64,000 bases of DNA from Chlorops oryzae (GCA_020466095.1 CM035808.1:75742110-75806109), one strand, 5' to 3'. Positions 29,636 to 41,292 are shown, counted from the first letter of the stretch. Notes: generated by a model from the sequence alone, not told the origin. Numbers and translations are program-made.

Positions 29636-32303
29636 TAACGAAAACAATTTAATTTTTTTTTTCGTTTATATTCGTTTTCAAAGAATTTAGTTTAAAAAAA
29701 AAAAAAATTCTATGAACACAGCTTGCGTACAGTATAGTACTCCAAAATGCGACAAACGTTGTCCTTTAAATTTGTTTAATGCGGGTTCCTTGTGTTTAAT
29801 CGTACATCATTTTGTTACTCTGTCTATAAATTTTTCTATTTTGAAAATTTGATGCGAAGATTTTTCCTATTCTTCGATGCTACAGTTTTCATTTTCGGCT
29901 TATTTAAAAAAAAAAAAAAATATTTATATGTACTTACTTATAATTGAATGTACTATCAAAATATTCAGTTATCGGTAAGTTATAAATGTCGGGATAGCCA
30001 AATTTTTGTAATACTTTTGGGAAAAAAAAATTTGACAGGCAACTTATGCTGCCGGGAAAAAAAAAAAAATTTTTTTTCTGATAAAAAAAAAAAATTTTTT
30101 TTTATATTAAAAAAAAAATTTTCCAAAAATCTTATCTTTTCGTCTGCAGTTTTGGGCAAGTATATCTCCTAGCATGGCGATATTACCATACACGATTAAT
30201 AAGCTTTTGAATAAATAAAAAAGTCAAACAATAAAAATTTGAAAACAGAAGTCCAATTTTTGGAACGATTTGATAATGAAAGATTTTCTGCTAACTTTCA
30301 ATACTAAACTCAGTACTTCAGCTTAAACCTATATGAACTTACAAAAAAAAAATAATAATAATTTCAATGATACATCATTTGGATTTTACTTAAATTTACT
30401 CAAAATAAAACTTTCATCTATTTCACAAAGGTTTAAGTAACTCTCGACGTCAGCAGAATCGCCTAAAATTTTTAACTAACCTCCTTTTTCGCTTCTAATA
30501 ATAAATACCAACAAACATATATGTTAGTGTAACTATACTAGTTTGCTAGAAATAAGTTTACGAATCACCCGGAAATTACCAGCGGCAACTTTCCAGGAAC
30601 TCCACTACATTACTTCAAGGCACAAAATTTCATCTTTATATGACGTTTTCAACTCCATTAAAGCAAAATGTAAAATACGAGAGTTCGTCTTTTTATTTCA
30701 ATTGGGAAACTTATTGGGTAGATAAAGCAAAATCAAACCGGTACCATTATCCAAGGCACATTACATCATATTTAAAACTGTTGTACAACCACCGTTCTAA
30801 AAACAATTTTGTTATAAACGGCACGACAGGCGAAACAAGTGACGGCCAGTAATCTCACATCAATAGATTGTCAACATTGGTCTTTATTCTACAGTTCGCA
30901 GTTTGCAGCGTCCCGTTTCATCAATAACTTCCAAAATATCAACGTTTCAAAATATATGTCACACTTTGTTGCAAGACCATACTGCCTCCTTGGAGCGCTC
31001 AGAAAAAGATTGTCAGCAATATCGAACTAAAAATCTTAAAACACTCTGCTATAAGCATTCATTATAATTGAACATCTAAGCATTCATTATCATTGAAAAA
31101 GGCTCATGATTTTCTTTATATAAAGAAATTTTCATTGATGCTAACTTGCCTACGAATGCAATATCAATGTAATATCCACTCCTTTGATGTCATCAAGGTC
31201 ACTGGAAAAAATTGCTCACCTGAAATATTGTGATCACAGGATGTTTTGGTGAAAGTTTTACATCTACAAGTCGAAGCAATGGTTCGAGGCAACAATTTAA
31301 GCTCAGGGAGCAGGAAGCGCTTCGCAAAGAAAAAGCTCGCTACCACACCCCGAAAACCTAAGCACGCCACTAACTCTAAACGTATCTCTGCGGGAGGATA
31401 AACCTTGCGCAATGCTGAGAGATGCGAGGAGAAAGCAAAGCTACTATAAGGGGGAAGGGGCTGGAGCATGGCTCCCCAAAAAATGCAACAACCTCACAAT
31501 ACAAACACAAAAGTTCGAATCACCCTACATTGTTCGAATCACCGACCCAGGAGCAGAGCATCTCACCACGATTTTTCATAAGTTTCCAACTCCACAAATA
31601 TTAACACGTGTTCGAAACACAGGACATTTTTCAAATCAATGAACAGTTGCGTGGGAAAGGAAATAGTTGCAGCCGGACCGATCATGAGATTCAAATAAAT
31701 TGGTCACGACAGCAGTTGATAAGGAAAACCGTGTGCTATCGTTCAGAAGTCCTCATAGGAACGAAAGCCGTTTTCGTCACAGTTATTCTTTATGTTTATT
31801 TCTGGATTTCTACTGGCCAATAAATGACATAATTTTCCTCATCTGCGGCACGACAATAATCGCAGACAGTGAGAGTCATCAGTGCCCATCACCCCCGAAC
31901 GATTTTGGAATCGGGGACAGTATGAATCATCAGTGTCGATCAACCCATGAACTATAAAGGTTTCGTGAACAGCAGCCAATATGGATTATTACAAGTAAGG
32001 AAGCAATAAGAATAACATTGTTAGTCTTTCTTATAATCACACGCTTTTTCTGGATGTAGTAGTATTCTCTAAAACTAATTGTATGTATCTCTATTTGCTT
32101 CGAAATAGTTAAAAAAAAAGAACAAGCTTTTTGCAATTTTTCATAAAATTCGCCATACCTTATTTCCTTAAACAGAAACAATCTAGCTTTTGCATTCCTG
32201 TTATTTATTAGAAAAAAAGGGTGCATATATTATATAAGTTCGTGCATATTTTCCTTAAATTTATCCAATTTCAATTGTTTGATTTGTTTATGCGTCATGC
32301 AAG
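29636..32303 (+). other. 3' region of element C, no recognised gene
   Basis: About 2.7 kb between the pol stop and the BEL insertion. It is AT-rich, with alternating A and T runs (30019-30122). Short open frames on the plus strand (30543-30725, 30640-30852, 31412-31642) match nothing I know. The length is unusual for a 412-type element; it could be a decayed env-like gene or an unrecognised insertion. Confidence 0.5.
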
Positions 32304-32308
32304 GTTGT

Positions 32309-32615
32309 TGTTTTTGTCAAAACCAAATTTAACTTTTTTATACTTCAAAAAAGACTCAAACACTTTAATAATTCAAGAATTTATTGTAAGAGGTTTAGAG
32401 CGCGACTGACTTGGCTAGTGACAAAATGAACTCTGTCTCTCAAGTCATGTTTTACAAAAAAAGAGAGTGAAATTTACAATGATTGATGAGTTCTTGTGAT
32501 GCTGCCACTAAACTTAATGTTTATAGCTAGAATTTACGTTTAGGTCAGCACACATATGTGAAGTAATACAATATATAAGAAAAGTATAATACAAAATATT
32601 TGTTCAGCTCAAACA
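32309..32615 (-). repeat. 3' LTR of the BEL/Pao element
   Basis: Starts TGTTTTTGTCAAAACC and ends CAGCTCAAACA on the plus strand. Nearly identical to 38999-39305. The right edge may be off by one base. Confidence 0.93.
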
Positions 32616-32645
32616 TTCCGGCCGCGTTAACAGCCGATGGCGGCT

Positions 32646-35600
32646 TTAAACATCAATTGGTAGAGCAGCAAGTTTATGAATGGGGCGGCGCAGTACTCCA
32701 TTTTTAGTTGTTACATCGACAACGCGGACAACTCCATCGCTGCCGGGTATGACGCTGCTGACGCGCCCCAGCAACCATTTTTGAGGTGGTAAATTGTCGT
32801 CGTGGACAATAACGATTTTGCCCACTTCGATGTTGTACTGAGGTGTTGACCACTTTGTTCTGGACTGAAGCTCTAATATGTAGTCCTTTCGAAACGAAGT
32901 CCAAAACCGAGCCTTCAGGTGTGAAATTAGCTGCCAGCGCTTGGCGTACGTTACTTGCTCTTTGATTGGATTGATTTCGGCCATGGTGGTGAGAGTATGC
33001 CCAATTAGCAAATGGCCTGGAGTTATTGCTTCGCCATCGGTGGGGTTGTCTGATGTCTCGATGGGTCGTGAGTTGAGAATAGCCTCGATTTCGACCAAAA
33101 TTGTGTTGAGCTCCTCTAATGTGAGATTGGCGTCGGCGACTGTTTTGAGAAGCAAAGTCTTGGCTGACTTCACAGCCGCTTCCCACAACCCTCCAAAGTG
33201 CGGGGCCCTCGGCGGGATGAACGCGAATTCGATGCCGTTCTCGGCGGCATATGCTTGCGTTTGTTGGACGTTGGCTGTGCTGAACAGAGTATCGGTGATC
33301 TTTTTCATTTCTGTGGCAGCGCCGACGAAATTTGTTGCGTTGTCGCAGTAGATTTTCTCCGGTCGTCCTCGTCGTCCGATAAACCTTTTTAAAACAAGGA
33401 GAAAAGCATTAGTTGATAAGTCTGTAGCGGTTTCAATATGAACGGCCTTTGAAGTGAAGCAAATGAAGACTACAATATAAGTTTTGTATGGAGGTCGACC
33501 GCGAATACGATATGTTGTATAAACAGGGCCACAAAAGTCAACGCCACAAATTAGGAATGGTCGAACACTTCTGAGCCTTTCTGCCGGAAGATTACCCATG
33601 ATCTGATTGAGTAATTTAGGTCTATATTTAAAACAATGAATGCACTTTCTAACAACTTTTCTAGCCAATAGCCTGCCATTCATGATCCAGCACTGTTGCC
33701 TAGCAATATTAAGCAAATTCTTTGGCCCCACATGACAATGTTTTAAATGTAGATAGTTTAAATACAGCCATGCAAATTTGTTGTCTCTTTTTAGCAACAG
33801 CGGAAACTTAGTTTCGTACGAGTCTGGCGCATTTAATAGTCTACCGCCTACTCGGATAAGCGTAAAGGTGCGATTATCGTCTGAATATTTTTGGAGGAAA
33901 GGCGTTAATTTTTGAAGACTTGGTTGTAAGAGTTTTGAATTTTCCAATAGTTTAATTTCGTTATGGAAATCGTGACGCTGAACTAATTCGACAGCTTTTA
34001 AAAATGCGAAGTCGAATTCCTTTGCGGTCACTTGACGTGATTTAAATTTTCTTTTAATCAACATTCTGTAAATGAACACAATAGTTTTTATAATTTTCTG
34101 AAAATTTGAAGATCTTTCGATAAGTTCAATTATGATGTTTGTCTCAGGGTTTGTTGCAAGTAAATTGGTTGTTCGTTTATTCTTTTCCAAGAGAAGTTCT
34201 TCGTTTGACAACTCCTTGCGGTTGCTTTTTGGCCATTTGAATTCTTTTTCTTGCAAGAATTTTGGTCCTTCGAACCATATTGATGAAATTAACTCAGAAG
34301 TTGTGCAGCCTCTGGAGATTAAGTCGGCTGGGTTTTCTTTTGTGGGAACATAGCGCCATTTCGCACGTTTTGCCCATTCTTGGATGTTTGATACACGATT
34401 TGCAACAAAAGTATTTAGTTCTGAAGCGTGATTTTTAATCCAGTACGGAATAATTTCCGAATCACTCCAGAAGGTGACGGTTTCGACATATTTTTCTAAA
34501 TTAGCTTCAATAGTTTTCCATACCTTGCATAAGAGATGTGCAGCACAGAGCTCCAGCCGAGGCACGGTTTTCGTTTGTAATGGGGAAACTTTAGACTTAG
34601 CGGTTAACAGCCTCACCTTGACGTTACCATTTTCTTCACTCCTTACATATATGCAGCAACCGTACGCTCTGCGTGATGCGTCGGAGAAACCGTGTATTTG
34701 TACTTTTGTTGTAAGTCTGGTTCCAACATATCTTGGAATTTTTATGGTACATACTTGACGTATGTCAGTTCTCAACGAACACCACTTAGTTTTAAAGTTT
34801 TGGGGAATTGGCTCATCCCAATCAATTTTTAATGCCCACAAATCTTGTAATAGAACTTTGACACGAACAATTAATGGGCCTAAAATACCCAAAGGGTCGA
34901 ACAAACGAGATGACATTGATAAAATCGTTCGTTTTGTTGGTTCCAGGGTGCCGAAGTCATTCGGAAGGTTGAATTTCAAGACATCATCCTTTGGATCCCA
35001 CGTTATGCCCAAAGTTTTCGTGAAGTTCTCATCATTGAACTTCAAAGCCTTTTCATTTGGATTCGTAATGAAGGCGTCATGGTTTGAAAACCATTTCGCA
35101 AGTTGGAAACTACCTTTTTCTAATATATCGATTACTTGCCGTCGAATTTCTTCCAATTCATCATAAGTATCCGCGCCAGAAAGCATATCGTCTACATAAA
35201 AATCTTCTCGGAGAACCTTTGCCCCAACAGGTATGCTTTCTTGATATAGATCGCTTAATTCGTATAAACACCTGATAGCCAAAAATGGCGCTGAGGCTGT
35301 GCCATATATAACTGTATTGAGCTGATATGTTTGCATTGGCATGGTCTCATTTTCGCGCCACAAAATAAGCTGAAATTTTCGATCATTTTCGTTTGTTAAC
35401 ACTTGTCTGTACATTTTTGTGATGTCAGCTGTAATTGCAAATTTGCGACATCGAAAGCGAATGAGAGTATTAAAAAGCTCTGGTTGTATTGTAGGGCCGA
35501 CCATAAGAACATCGTTTAATGAAAATTGTGTGGCGGTCTTACATGATACGTCAAAAACAACTCTGAGCTTAGTCGTAGTGCTCTGAGGTCGTAAAACAAC

Positions 35601-37859
35601 TTGATGTGGTATGTAATAATGCGGGCGTGTTTGATCTACATATAAAACTGCTGACATATGGCCCAATGACGCATATTCTTTCATAAATTGATTGTACATG
35701 GCCAGTATATCAGGGGTTTTCTTTAATCGCCGTTCTAAGCTTAAAAAGCGGCGCTTCGCTGCTTCGAATGAACTTCCCAGACAAGAAGGTAAGTGTTTGA
35801 AGGGCAATGAAACTTCGAATCGACTAGCTGGCAACATAGATACGTGGTCTTTAAAATGTTTTTCACAAAGTTCGTGTTCTTTGGATTTGAATGGAGTAAC
35901 GTTTGCAACTTCTTCGAGTTCCCAAAATCTCTCTAAAAGCGATTCAAGACAATCAACATGTGATTCACTTGCGACATTTGATACCAAACAAGATTTTTTA
36001 TTTTCGCCTGAACTATATGTGCCTGAGACTATCCAACCGAGCTGTGTTTTTTGTAACATTGGCAACGAATCGGTTAATTTTATTTGGCCTAATTGTAACA
36101 AGTCAAAGAAAACTTCTGCTCCGATTAGCATGTCGATCTTTTGTCTTTTGTAGAACCATGGATCGGCCAATTTTATAGTTGATGGAATATTCCATGATTC
36201 TGTCGAAATATTTCTTTCAGGTTGCATTCGAGTTATGGATTTTATGACTAGAAACTCTGAGTCAAATTCAAAATCGGTGGTGCAAGATTTAATCGTTGCA
36301 CAAACCTTTTGACAGATAGAAGAGTTGACTTCACCGATGCCAGAAACATTTATGTTTGTTTTGCTGCGCTTTAACTGCAGCCGATTTACATATTCTTCAG
36401 AAATGAAGTTTGTCTGCGACCCTGAATCTAACAACGCTCTTAATGTGAGCAAATTGCCAAATTTATCGCGAATCTGAATCAAGGCCGTAGCTAATACAAC
36501 AAATTTGTCATCCGCTTGCACATTCATGTCAATAGATGGTGACGAAACGTTAACTGAAGCTTGAGTGCTAGAATTTTGAATGCTTGATTCAACAACATGG
36601 GGATTTTGTAAAATTGGCTCTGGACTGGCTACGCCAACATTTGATGAAGCTTGGTTAGGCTGACTGTCAGGGAATCTATGCAGCAATGAATTGTGTGGAC
36701 CTTTGCAATGACGGCAATGGGTATTTTTACATTTTGCTGCCGAATGTCCTTTTCTGCGACAATTAAAACAAAGTGAATTTTCCTTAGCAAAATTAGACCG
36801 ATTTAATAAATTCAATGCTTGGAATGAATTGCAACTTGTAACATAATGCTCACTCGATTTACAAAAAACACATTTTGCTTCAGATTCAGTAACGCACGCA
36901 AAGGACGACTTGTTATCAGGTTTTTTCTTTGATTTGGCTTTTTCTGTTTTTGAAGACTTTTCTTCATTCACCTCAAGCGATTGACAACGTCGAATTAAAA
37001 TCTTAGCGCATTCGTTCCAAGTAGGAAGTTTCGAGTAGTCCAATTGATCATTCCATTTCGCCTTTGTTCCATAATCAACCTTTGTCAAAACCAGATGAAT
37101 AATAAGTGCGTTTGCAATGTCGGTGGCATTGCCTAGGGATAGCAAAGAATCAAAAACAGCCGAAACAGTATAAACAATTCTCCGCAGCTCGGTAGCGTTT
37201 GGCTTTGACACCTTTTCAAGATTGAACATCTGAGCTACACTCTCAAAAAATATTAAACACTTCTTGTCATATCTTTCTTCTAGCCAAGTTAGAGCTTTTG
37301 GGTAGTTTTCTGTTGTAATTTGAAACCCTTTGACCGTGAGCAGCGCATCCCCGGTTAGGCATGACAGAAGATGGTTAAATTTTTCAATTGGGGTTAATGT
37401 AACTTCCTCATGCACTAAGGTTGTAAAAGTTGACATGAAGTTTTTATACTCCGCATACTTTCCATCGAAACTTGGAAGCTTAAGACTCGGAAGTCTGTTG
37501 GATGGTGCGATGTTTATTGTATTTTCCAGCACTGAACCGTCACGATGCCTATTTCTACCCAGTAATGTTAAAATTAGGGCCTTGGTGTTCAAACATAGCA
37601 CTTCTAAATTTGGTCGCTTATCATCTGTTGGATCGATCTTTTCAATTTCTGTTTGATAAGCCATCAATTGCTTGATATAAGATTGTACCAAGTCAAGCCT
37701 ACATTCTACATCAATTGAATTCCACCTGTTCGAGTCACTGTCTAACAGATTTTTGATGCGAGTAATGCATCCTTTTGCTGTCGACCTCTGTTGCCGAAGC
37801 GTTGTTAGAATTTCGGCGTTGTCGCCATGCTCAGCGACATTAGCATTTCCGTCAGGCAT
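32646..37859 (-). CDS. BEL/Pao gag-pol polyprotein
   Basis: A single 1737-residue ORF. The Gag part contains a conserved helical domain (LKLPSFDGKYAEYKNFM, ERYDKKCLI) followed by Cys/His knuckles (CVFCKSSEHYVTSC, CFNCRRKGHSAAKC, CRHCKGPHNSLLH). The A17-type aspartic protease has ALLDSGSQTNFI. The Pao-type reverse transcriptase has ITADITKMYRQV and the catalytic YVDD. RNase H has FWSDSEIIPYW. Integrase has an HHCC-like finger (HLKHCHVGPKN...CIHC) and DDE motifs in GVDFCGPVY, YCDNATNF and FGGLWEAAV. Gag and Pol share one frame, as is usual in BEL/Pao, so no frameshift is needed. No stop or frameshift is present. Confidence 0.95.
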   Translation of the reverse strand: MPDGNANVAEHGDNAEILTTLRQQRSTAKGCITRIKNLLDSDSNRWNSIDVECRLDLVQSYIKQLMAYQTEIEKIDPTDDKRPNLEVLCLNTKALILTLLGRNRHRDGSVLENTINIAPSNRLPSLKLPSFDGKYAEYKNFMSTFTTLVHEEVTLTPIEKFNHLLSCLTGDALLTVKGFQITTENYPKALTWLEERYDKKCLIFFESVAQMFNLEKVSKPNATELRRIVYTVSAVFDSLLSLGNATDIANALIIHLVLTKVDYGTKAKWNDQLDYSKLPTWNECAKILIRRCQSLEVNEEKSSKTEKAKSKKKPDNKSSFACVTESEAKCVFCKSSEHYVTSCNSFQALNLLNRSNFAKENSLCFNCRRKGHSAAKCKNTHCRHCKGPHNSLLHRFPDSQPNQASSNVGVASPEPILQNPHVVESSIQNSSTQASVNVSSPSIDMNVQADDKFVVLATALIQIRDKFGNLLTLRALLDSGSQTNFISEEYVNRLQLKRSKTNINVSGIGEVNSSICQKVCATIKSCTTDFEFDSEFLVIKSITRMQPERNISTESWNIPSTIKLADPWFYKRQKIDMLIGAEVFFDLLQLGQIKLTDSLPMLQKTQLGWIVSGTYSSGENKKSCLVSNVASESHVDCLESLLERFWELEEVANVTPFKSKEHELCEKHFKDHVSMLPASRFEVSLPFKHLPSCLGSSFEAAKRRFLSLERRLKKTPDILAMYNQFMKEYASLGHMSAVLYVDQTRPHYYIPHQVVLRPQSTTTKLRVVFDVSCKTATQFSLNDVLMVGPTIQPELFNTLIRFRCRKFAITADITKMYRQVLTNENDRKFQLILWRENETMPMQTYQLNTVIYGTASAPFLAIRCLYELSDLYQESIPVGAKVLREDFYVDDMLSGADTYDELEEIRRQVIDILEKGSFQLAKWFSNHDAFITNPNEKALKFNDENFTKTLGITWDPKDDVLKFNLPNDFGTLEPTKRTILSMSSRLFDPLGILGPLIVRVKVLLQDLWALKIDWDEPIPQNFKTKWCSLRTDIRQVCTIKIPRYVGTRLTTKVQIHGFSDASRRAYGCCIYVRSEENGNVKVRLLTAKSKVSPLQTKTVPRLELCAAHLLCKVWKTIEANLEKYVETVTFWSDSEIIPYWIKNHASELNTFVANRVSNIQEWAKRAKWRYVPTKENPADLISRGCTTSELISSIWFEGPKFLQEKEFKWPKSNRKELSNEELLLEKNKRTTNLLATNPETNIIIELIERSSNFQKIIKTIVFIYRMLIKRKFKSRQVTAKEFDFAFLKAVELVQRHDFHNEIKLLENSKLLQPSLQKLTPFLQKYSDDNRTFTLIRVGGRLLNAPDSYETKFPLLLKRDNKFAWLYLNYLHLKHCHVGPKNLLNIARQQCWIMNGRLLARKVVRKCIHCFKYRPKLLNQIMGNLPAERLRSVRPFLICGVDFCGPVYTTYRIRGRPPYKTYIVVFICFTSKAVHIETATDLSTNAFLLVLKRFIGRRGRPEKIYCDNATNFVGAATEMKKITDTLFSTANVQQTQAYAAENGIEFAFIPPRAPHFGGLWEAAVKSAKTLLLKTVADANLTLEELNTILVEIEAILNSRPIETSDNPTDGEAITPGHLLIGHTLTTMAEINPIKEQVTYAKRWQLISHLKARFWTSFRKDYILELQSRTKWSTPQYNIEVGKIVIVHDDNLPPQKWLLGRVSSVIPGSDGVVRVVDVTTKNGVLRRPIHKLAALPIDV

Positions 37860-38984
37860 TATTGTATATAACGCAGATTATAGTTAAAAAATACAAACGC
37901 AGTATGTGAATTTATTTTCCACGCGACCAAACGGAATGATATCAATCGCTACTTCTTTTTTATATGGCTTACTCGGTATTCACGCGACCAAAAAAAATCC
38001 TCAAATTAATTTAATTTTTTTTTTTTTTTTTTTAAGGTTTCAACGAAATTTTATTAAGCTCTTTCAGCCAAATGCTATGAGCAATTTTCAATTTTACCAA
38101 AATTTTGCAATCAAAAAATTCCAACAATTAAACATTTTTCGGTTTATTTTATTTATGAGCAACTTGACCCACTGTACAACGTTAATTTCTGCTTGCTATT
38201 TGTTAAATTGAACAAAATTTGTGTTAAAAGTGAATGCAAAATCAATCAACAAGCTCCTAATATGCGAACAACAACAACAATGAAGGATACAAGAGCGCTA
38301 AGCAACAACAAACCGGTTCCGTATTCTTCTAGCATACTATTTGCTTTGAATCAAATGTAGATTTATTTGCACCAACAACTTTTCTATTTGTCAATTTTCA
38401 AATTCCAAAGTCACCTTGACCTTTCTTAGCAAAAACTGTATTCTTTGTTTTTTCAACAATATGTGTATACGTACATATGTGTGTACGTGAGAGTTCCGAA
38501 AAAAAAAACTGTACTTTTGGCGGCACTTTCGCAACTAGCAAAGTCACCTTGATTAACTCACTTCAAAGGCGTTATAATGGTTTAGCAAATTAAAAAATAA
38601 GTAAATGAGCGTTTATGCCAAAAATCCTTGAAATAATTTTGTTTCCCAATGTTGAATTTCGAAGAGCGCATTTATTTATTTCTTGTATTAAATCATACCT
38701 CATTCCTCGTGGTATTTTCAAAATACTTAGGTCCCATTATCCAAACTAACGTGACAGTAGTGGTTCCAACGCTGAGCTTCTTCAAGTCGATTCCTTTCCA
38801 ATCTTGTGAAGAAACTTCCAATTTATCCGAACAGCAGCGATTACGACCACGTGGCCAGCGATGTGATCCAACGTTGCTAACACCAACGACGTTAACTGTA
38901 GCTTCGATTTAGAAGCTTTCAAAAAATAAATCTCGCAATTGTTTGATTTTAAGCAATTTACTAAATTACGCGAAGTAATTTTTA
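37860..38984 (-). other. 5' leader of the BEL/Pao element
   Basis: About 1.1 kb, AT-rich, between the primer-binding site and the gag-pol ATG. It has a long T run near 38010-38032. No ORF of note. Confidence 0.7.
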
Positions 38985-38996
38985 GCTCGGGCGCCA
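38985..38996 (-). promoter_or_regulatory. Primer-binding site of the BEL/Pao element
   Basis: TGGCGCCCGAGC, two bases inside the 5' LTR in element sense. Its 12 bases equal the start of the primer site of the Osvaldo-like copies; the match stops there. Confidence 0.75.
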
Positions 38997-38998
38997 AA

Positions 38999-39305
38999 TG
39001 TTTTTGTCAAAACCAAATTTAACTTTTTTATACTTCAAAAAAGACTCAAACACTTTAATAATTCAAGAATTTATTGTAAGAGGTTTAGAGCGCGACTGAC
39101 TTGGCTAGTGACAAAATGAACTCTGTCTCTCAAGTCATGTTTTACAAAAAAAGAGAGTGAAATTTACAATGATTGATGAGTTCTTGTGATGCTGCCACTA
39201 AACTTAATGTTTATAGCTAGAATTTACGTTAAGGTCAGCACACATATGTGAAGTAATACAATATATAAGAAAAGTATAATAAAAAATATTTGTTCAGCTC
39301 AAACA
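38999..39305 (-). repeat. 5' LTR of the BEL/Pao element
   Basis: 307 bp with TG...CA ends, followed by the GTTGT duplication at 39306-39310. Confidence 0.94.
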
Positions 39306-39310
39306 GTTGT

Positions 39311-39542
39311 AAAGAAGTGACAAGGGAGAAGTAATTGAATTAACTTAAAGTTAAAGTTTTTTTTTTTCGCATTTTAGCCTAAGATAGTCTAATTAAGTAC
39401 GTTAAGTTTTTCAACCTAGCATAAGAAAATTTACATTAAAATCTTAAAACTCAAAAGAAAACCAGAACCGAACGTCACAAACTTCGAATGTAGGGATCGC
39501 GTCTCGTGTCCGAAATTGTCCGTAAACAAAAACAAGGAGGGA
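39311..39542 (+). other. End of the internal region of element C with polypurine tract
   Basis: Continues element C after the BEL insertion. The last bases, AACAAGGAGGGA (39531-39542), are purine-rich and abut the LTR. They fit a plus-strand polypurine tract and fix the orientation of C. Confidence 0.75.
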
Positions 39543-40641
39543 TGTTAGGTGTCGACTTTGGCTAAGTAGGTTGAGAACCCCTGGCGGTGGTGGCCACAGA
39601 CCACCACGCTGGGAGCGCCTGAAAGTAATTCCATTACATTCCAGCAATCTGGCTGTAACTAGATTCTTCTAACATTTTTACCAAAGCGTGAGAATTCAAA
39701 AAATATTTTATTTCCACTTCCAACGAGTTTTTTCCGAATTTGCATTCCCATAAATCTAAAGCTGAAATGCACTTGTGCATTCTGCACATATAACATTTCA
39801 TTAAAAATCAAAATGTAGCAAACAAAAGCAAATTGTCTAAAAAGATTGCAAACGTTATCTGCAAGACTTTATAAGGTTTTGATTTCAAACAACCGTAAAA
39901 TTTCGGACGCATGGAACGGCAAGGAAAATTCTGCCGACGTTGCATTCCCACGATCAGCACATAGGGTGATCGCTTTTCCAAGTCACGTTGTCCCAACTTA
40001 TGTGCGCCGTCGCGGCCAGCAAGCCGTCGACGGCTAAGTAGCGTTAGGAAGTCGAAGAGGAAAATAAAGATCCTAACGCCGGAGAGTCGATTGGAAGATA
40101 GGAAGCCGTGAAGACGGCCGGTTCGTTAACATAATTGATTTTTAAAAGAAAAAATTAAAGAAATTTCTCGTTTTAATTGACGATCGCCAGTAAGAGTCAA
40201 CCAAATCTTCTTGATTGTGAAAAAACAAAAAGTAAAACCTAGTTTATAATAAATGTTGTGAGCTGTAATTCGTTTAAATTGACGATCGCCAGTAAGAGTC
40301 AACTAAATCTTCTTGATTGTGAAAAAACAAAAAGGAAAACCTAGTTTATAATAAATGTTGTGAGCTGTAATTCGTTTTAATTGACGATCGCCCGTAAGAG
40401 TCAAACAAATCTTCTTGATTGTGAAAAAAAAAAGAGAAAGTAACAAAAAAAAAAGAAATAAATAAGCATTGCGAACTAAAATTTAATTCTGGTGTGGTTT
40501 TTTTGAAAAGAGAAAGAAAAAAATATATATATTGTAATAACGACACCCAAACAAACAAAAAAAAAGAAGGAAACAATAACGTTTCACTCCTTCTTCCCCT
40601 TTTCCCAACAAAAAAATAAAAGAAGATAAAAAAACGTTACA
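39543..40641 (+). repeat. 3' LTR of element C (1099 bp)
   Basis: Starts TGTTAGGTGTCGAC and ends CGTTACA, followed by the duplication CGAC at 40642-40645. It contains a 102-bp tandem repeat, three units beginning near 40176, 40278 and 40380. The final part is rich in A runs. Confidence 0.88.
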
Positions 40642-40645
40642 CGAC

Positions 40646-41160
40646 GTTGTCCGCCCATTCTTGCACCCGGTTTGCGGAATAAGGCACTACTGGAGCGCTC
40701 GAGCCGGTTGGGAATCCGTCAGAAGGTGTCCACGCTTCGTCGGTGACGGTGTAGGTGTGGGTGATACTCACTTCAGCCCGAACGATTTGGTCTGGAGTGC
40801 GGTCTAGGACGACGGTGTTAATCGTGCTCTGTTTTCGGAGCACAAATCGGGCACGTATTCGGGGTCACTTATTGCTCCACGACTGTTTGCCTCACTAGAT
40901 TCGCCGGATAGTGAGATCTCTTCGTAGGTCGAGCTCTCGCCCGATGACCCAATACATTCCACCGCCTCTTGGTCCGACCCTTGTTCGAGTCGAGGTGACG
41001 CAGACACCGAAATGCGGCGTAGAAAAGCTTCACCGCTGCTTTCGCTCGACTCTGAGCTAGCGTCCGAGATTATGATGACCTCGGGATCAATGCGTGTGTT
41101 CTTCGGGGGCCTTCCCCTATCAGCCTGCTCGTCCGGTTCAGAGTGTGGTCGCCGCGGCAT
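40646..41160 (-). pseudogene. 5' part of ORF3 of copy B (broken)
   Basis: Encodes the N-terminal two thirds of the acidic ORF3 protein, starting MPRRPHSEPDEQ at 41160. A 7-bp deletion near 40853 relative to copy A shifts the frame. The gene is cut at 40646 by element C and continues at 6808. The acceptor-like tract upstream of the ATG is conserved (TTTTTTAG). Confidence 0.85.
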
Positions 41161-41292
41161 CTGGGAGCTCTAAAAAAGGAGACATAATCAGCTCGGTGCA
41201 ACAGCGGTACGAAATGGTACAAATTTCTAGACTACGACAACATGACATGACACATAAGAGATATTTATTTCCGAGGGAATGCATGCGAAAGC

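Larger units (their letters stand above)
32309..39305 (-). mobile_element. Complete BEL/Pao LTR retrotransposon
   Basis: A 6997-bp element with ~307-bp LTRs, the 5-bp duplication GTTGT (32304-32308 and 39306-39310) and one uninterrupted gag-pol ORF. By eye the LTRs differ at only about two positions, suggesting a recent insertion. It sits in the 3' region of element C. The 3' end before the LTR reads GCGGCCGGAA in element sense, a plausible polypurine-tract equivalent. Confidence 0.95.
6809..40641 (+). mobile_element. 412/mdg1-like Ty3/gypsy retrotransposon C, carrying three nested insertions
   Basis: Bounded by TGTTAGGTGTCGAC at 6809 and ...CGTTACA at 40641, with the duplication CGAC on both sides, inside ORF3 of copy B. 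Plus-strand internal regions are gag (13963-15756) and pol (15729-18344, resuming 28268-29635). The purine tract AACAAGGAGGGA directly precedes the right LTR at 39543. Later insertions are a non-LTR element (8060-13811), Osvaldo-like copy A (18345-28263) and a BEL/Pao element (32309-39305). The 412/mdg1 assignment rests on Gag style and integrase motifs and is inference. The element is dead: nonsense codon in gag, lost protease aspartate and split pol. Confidence 0.85.

Noticed and set aside
30019..30122. Alternating A and T runs as a functional element
   Set aside because: Low-complexity sequence that could arise by slippage; similar runs occur at several places in the window.
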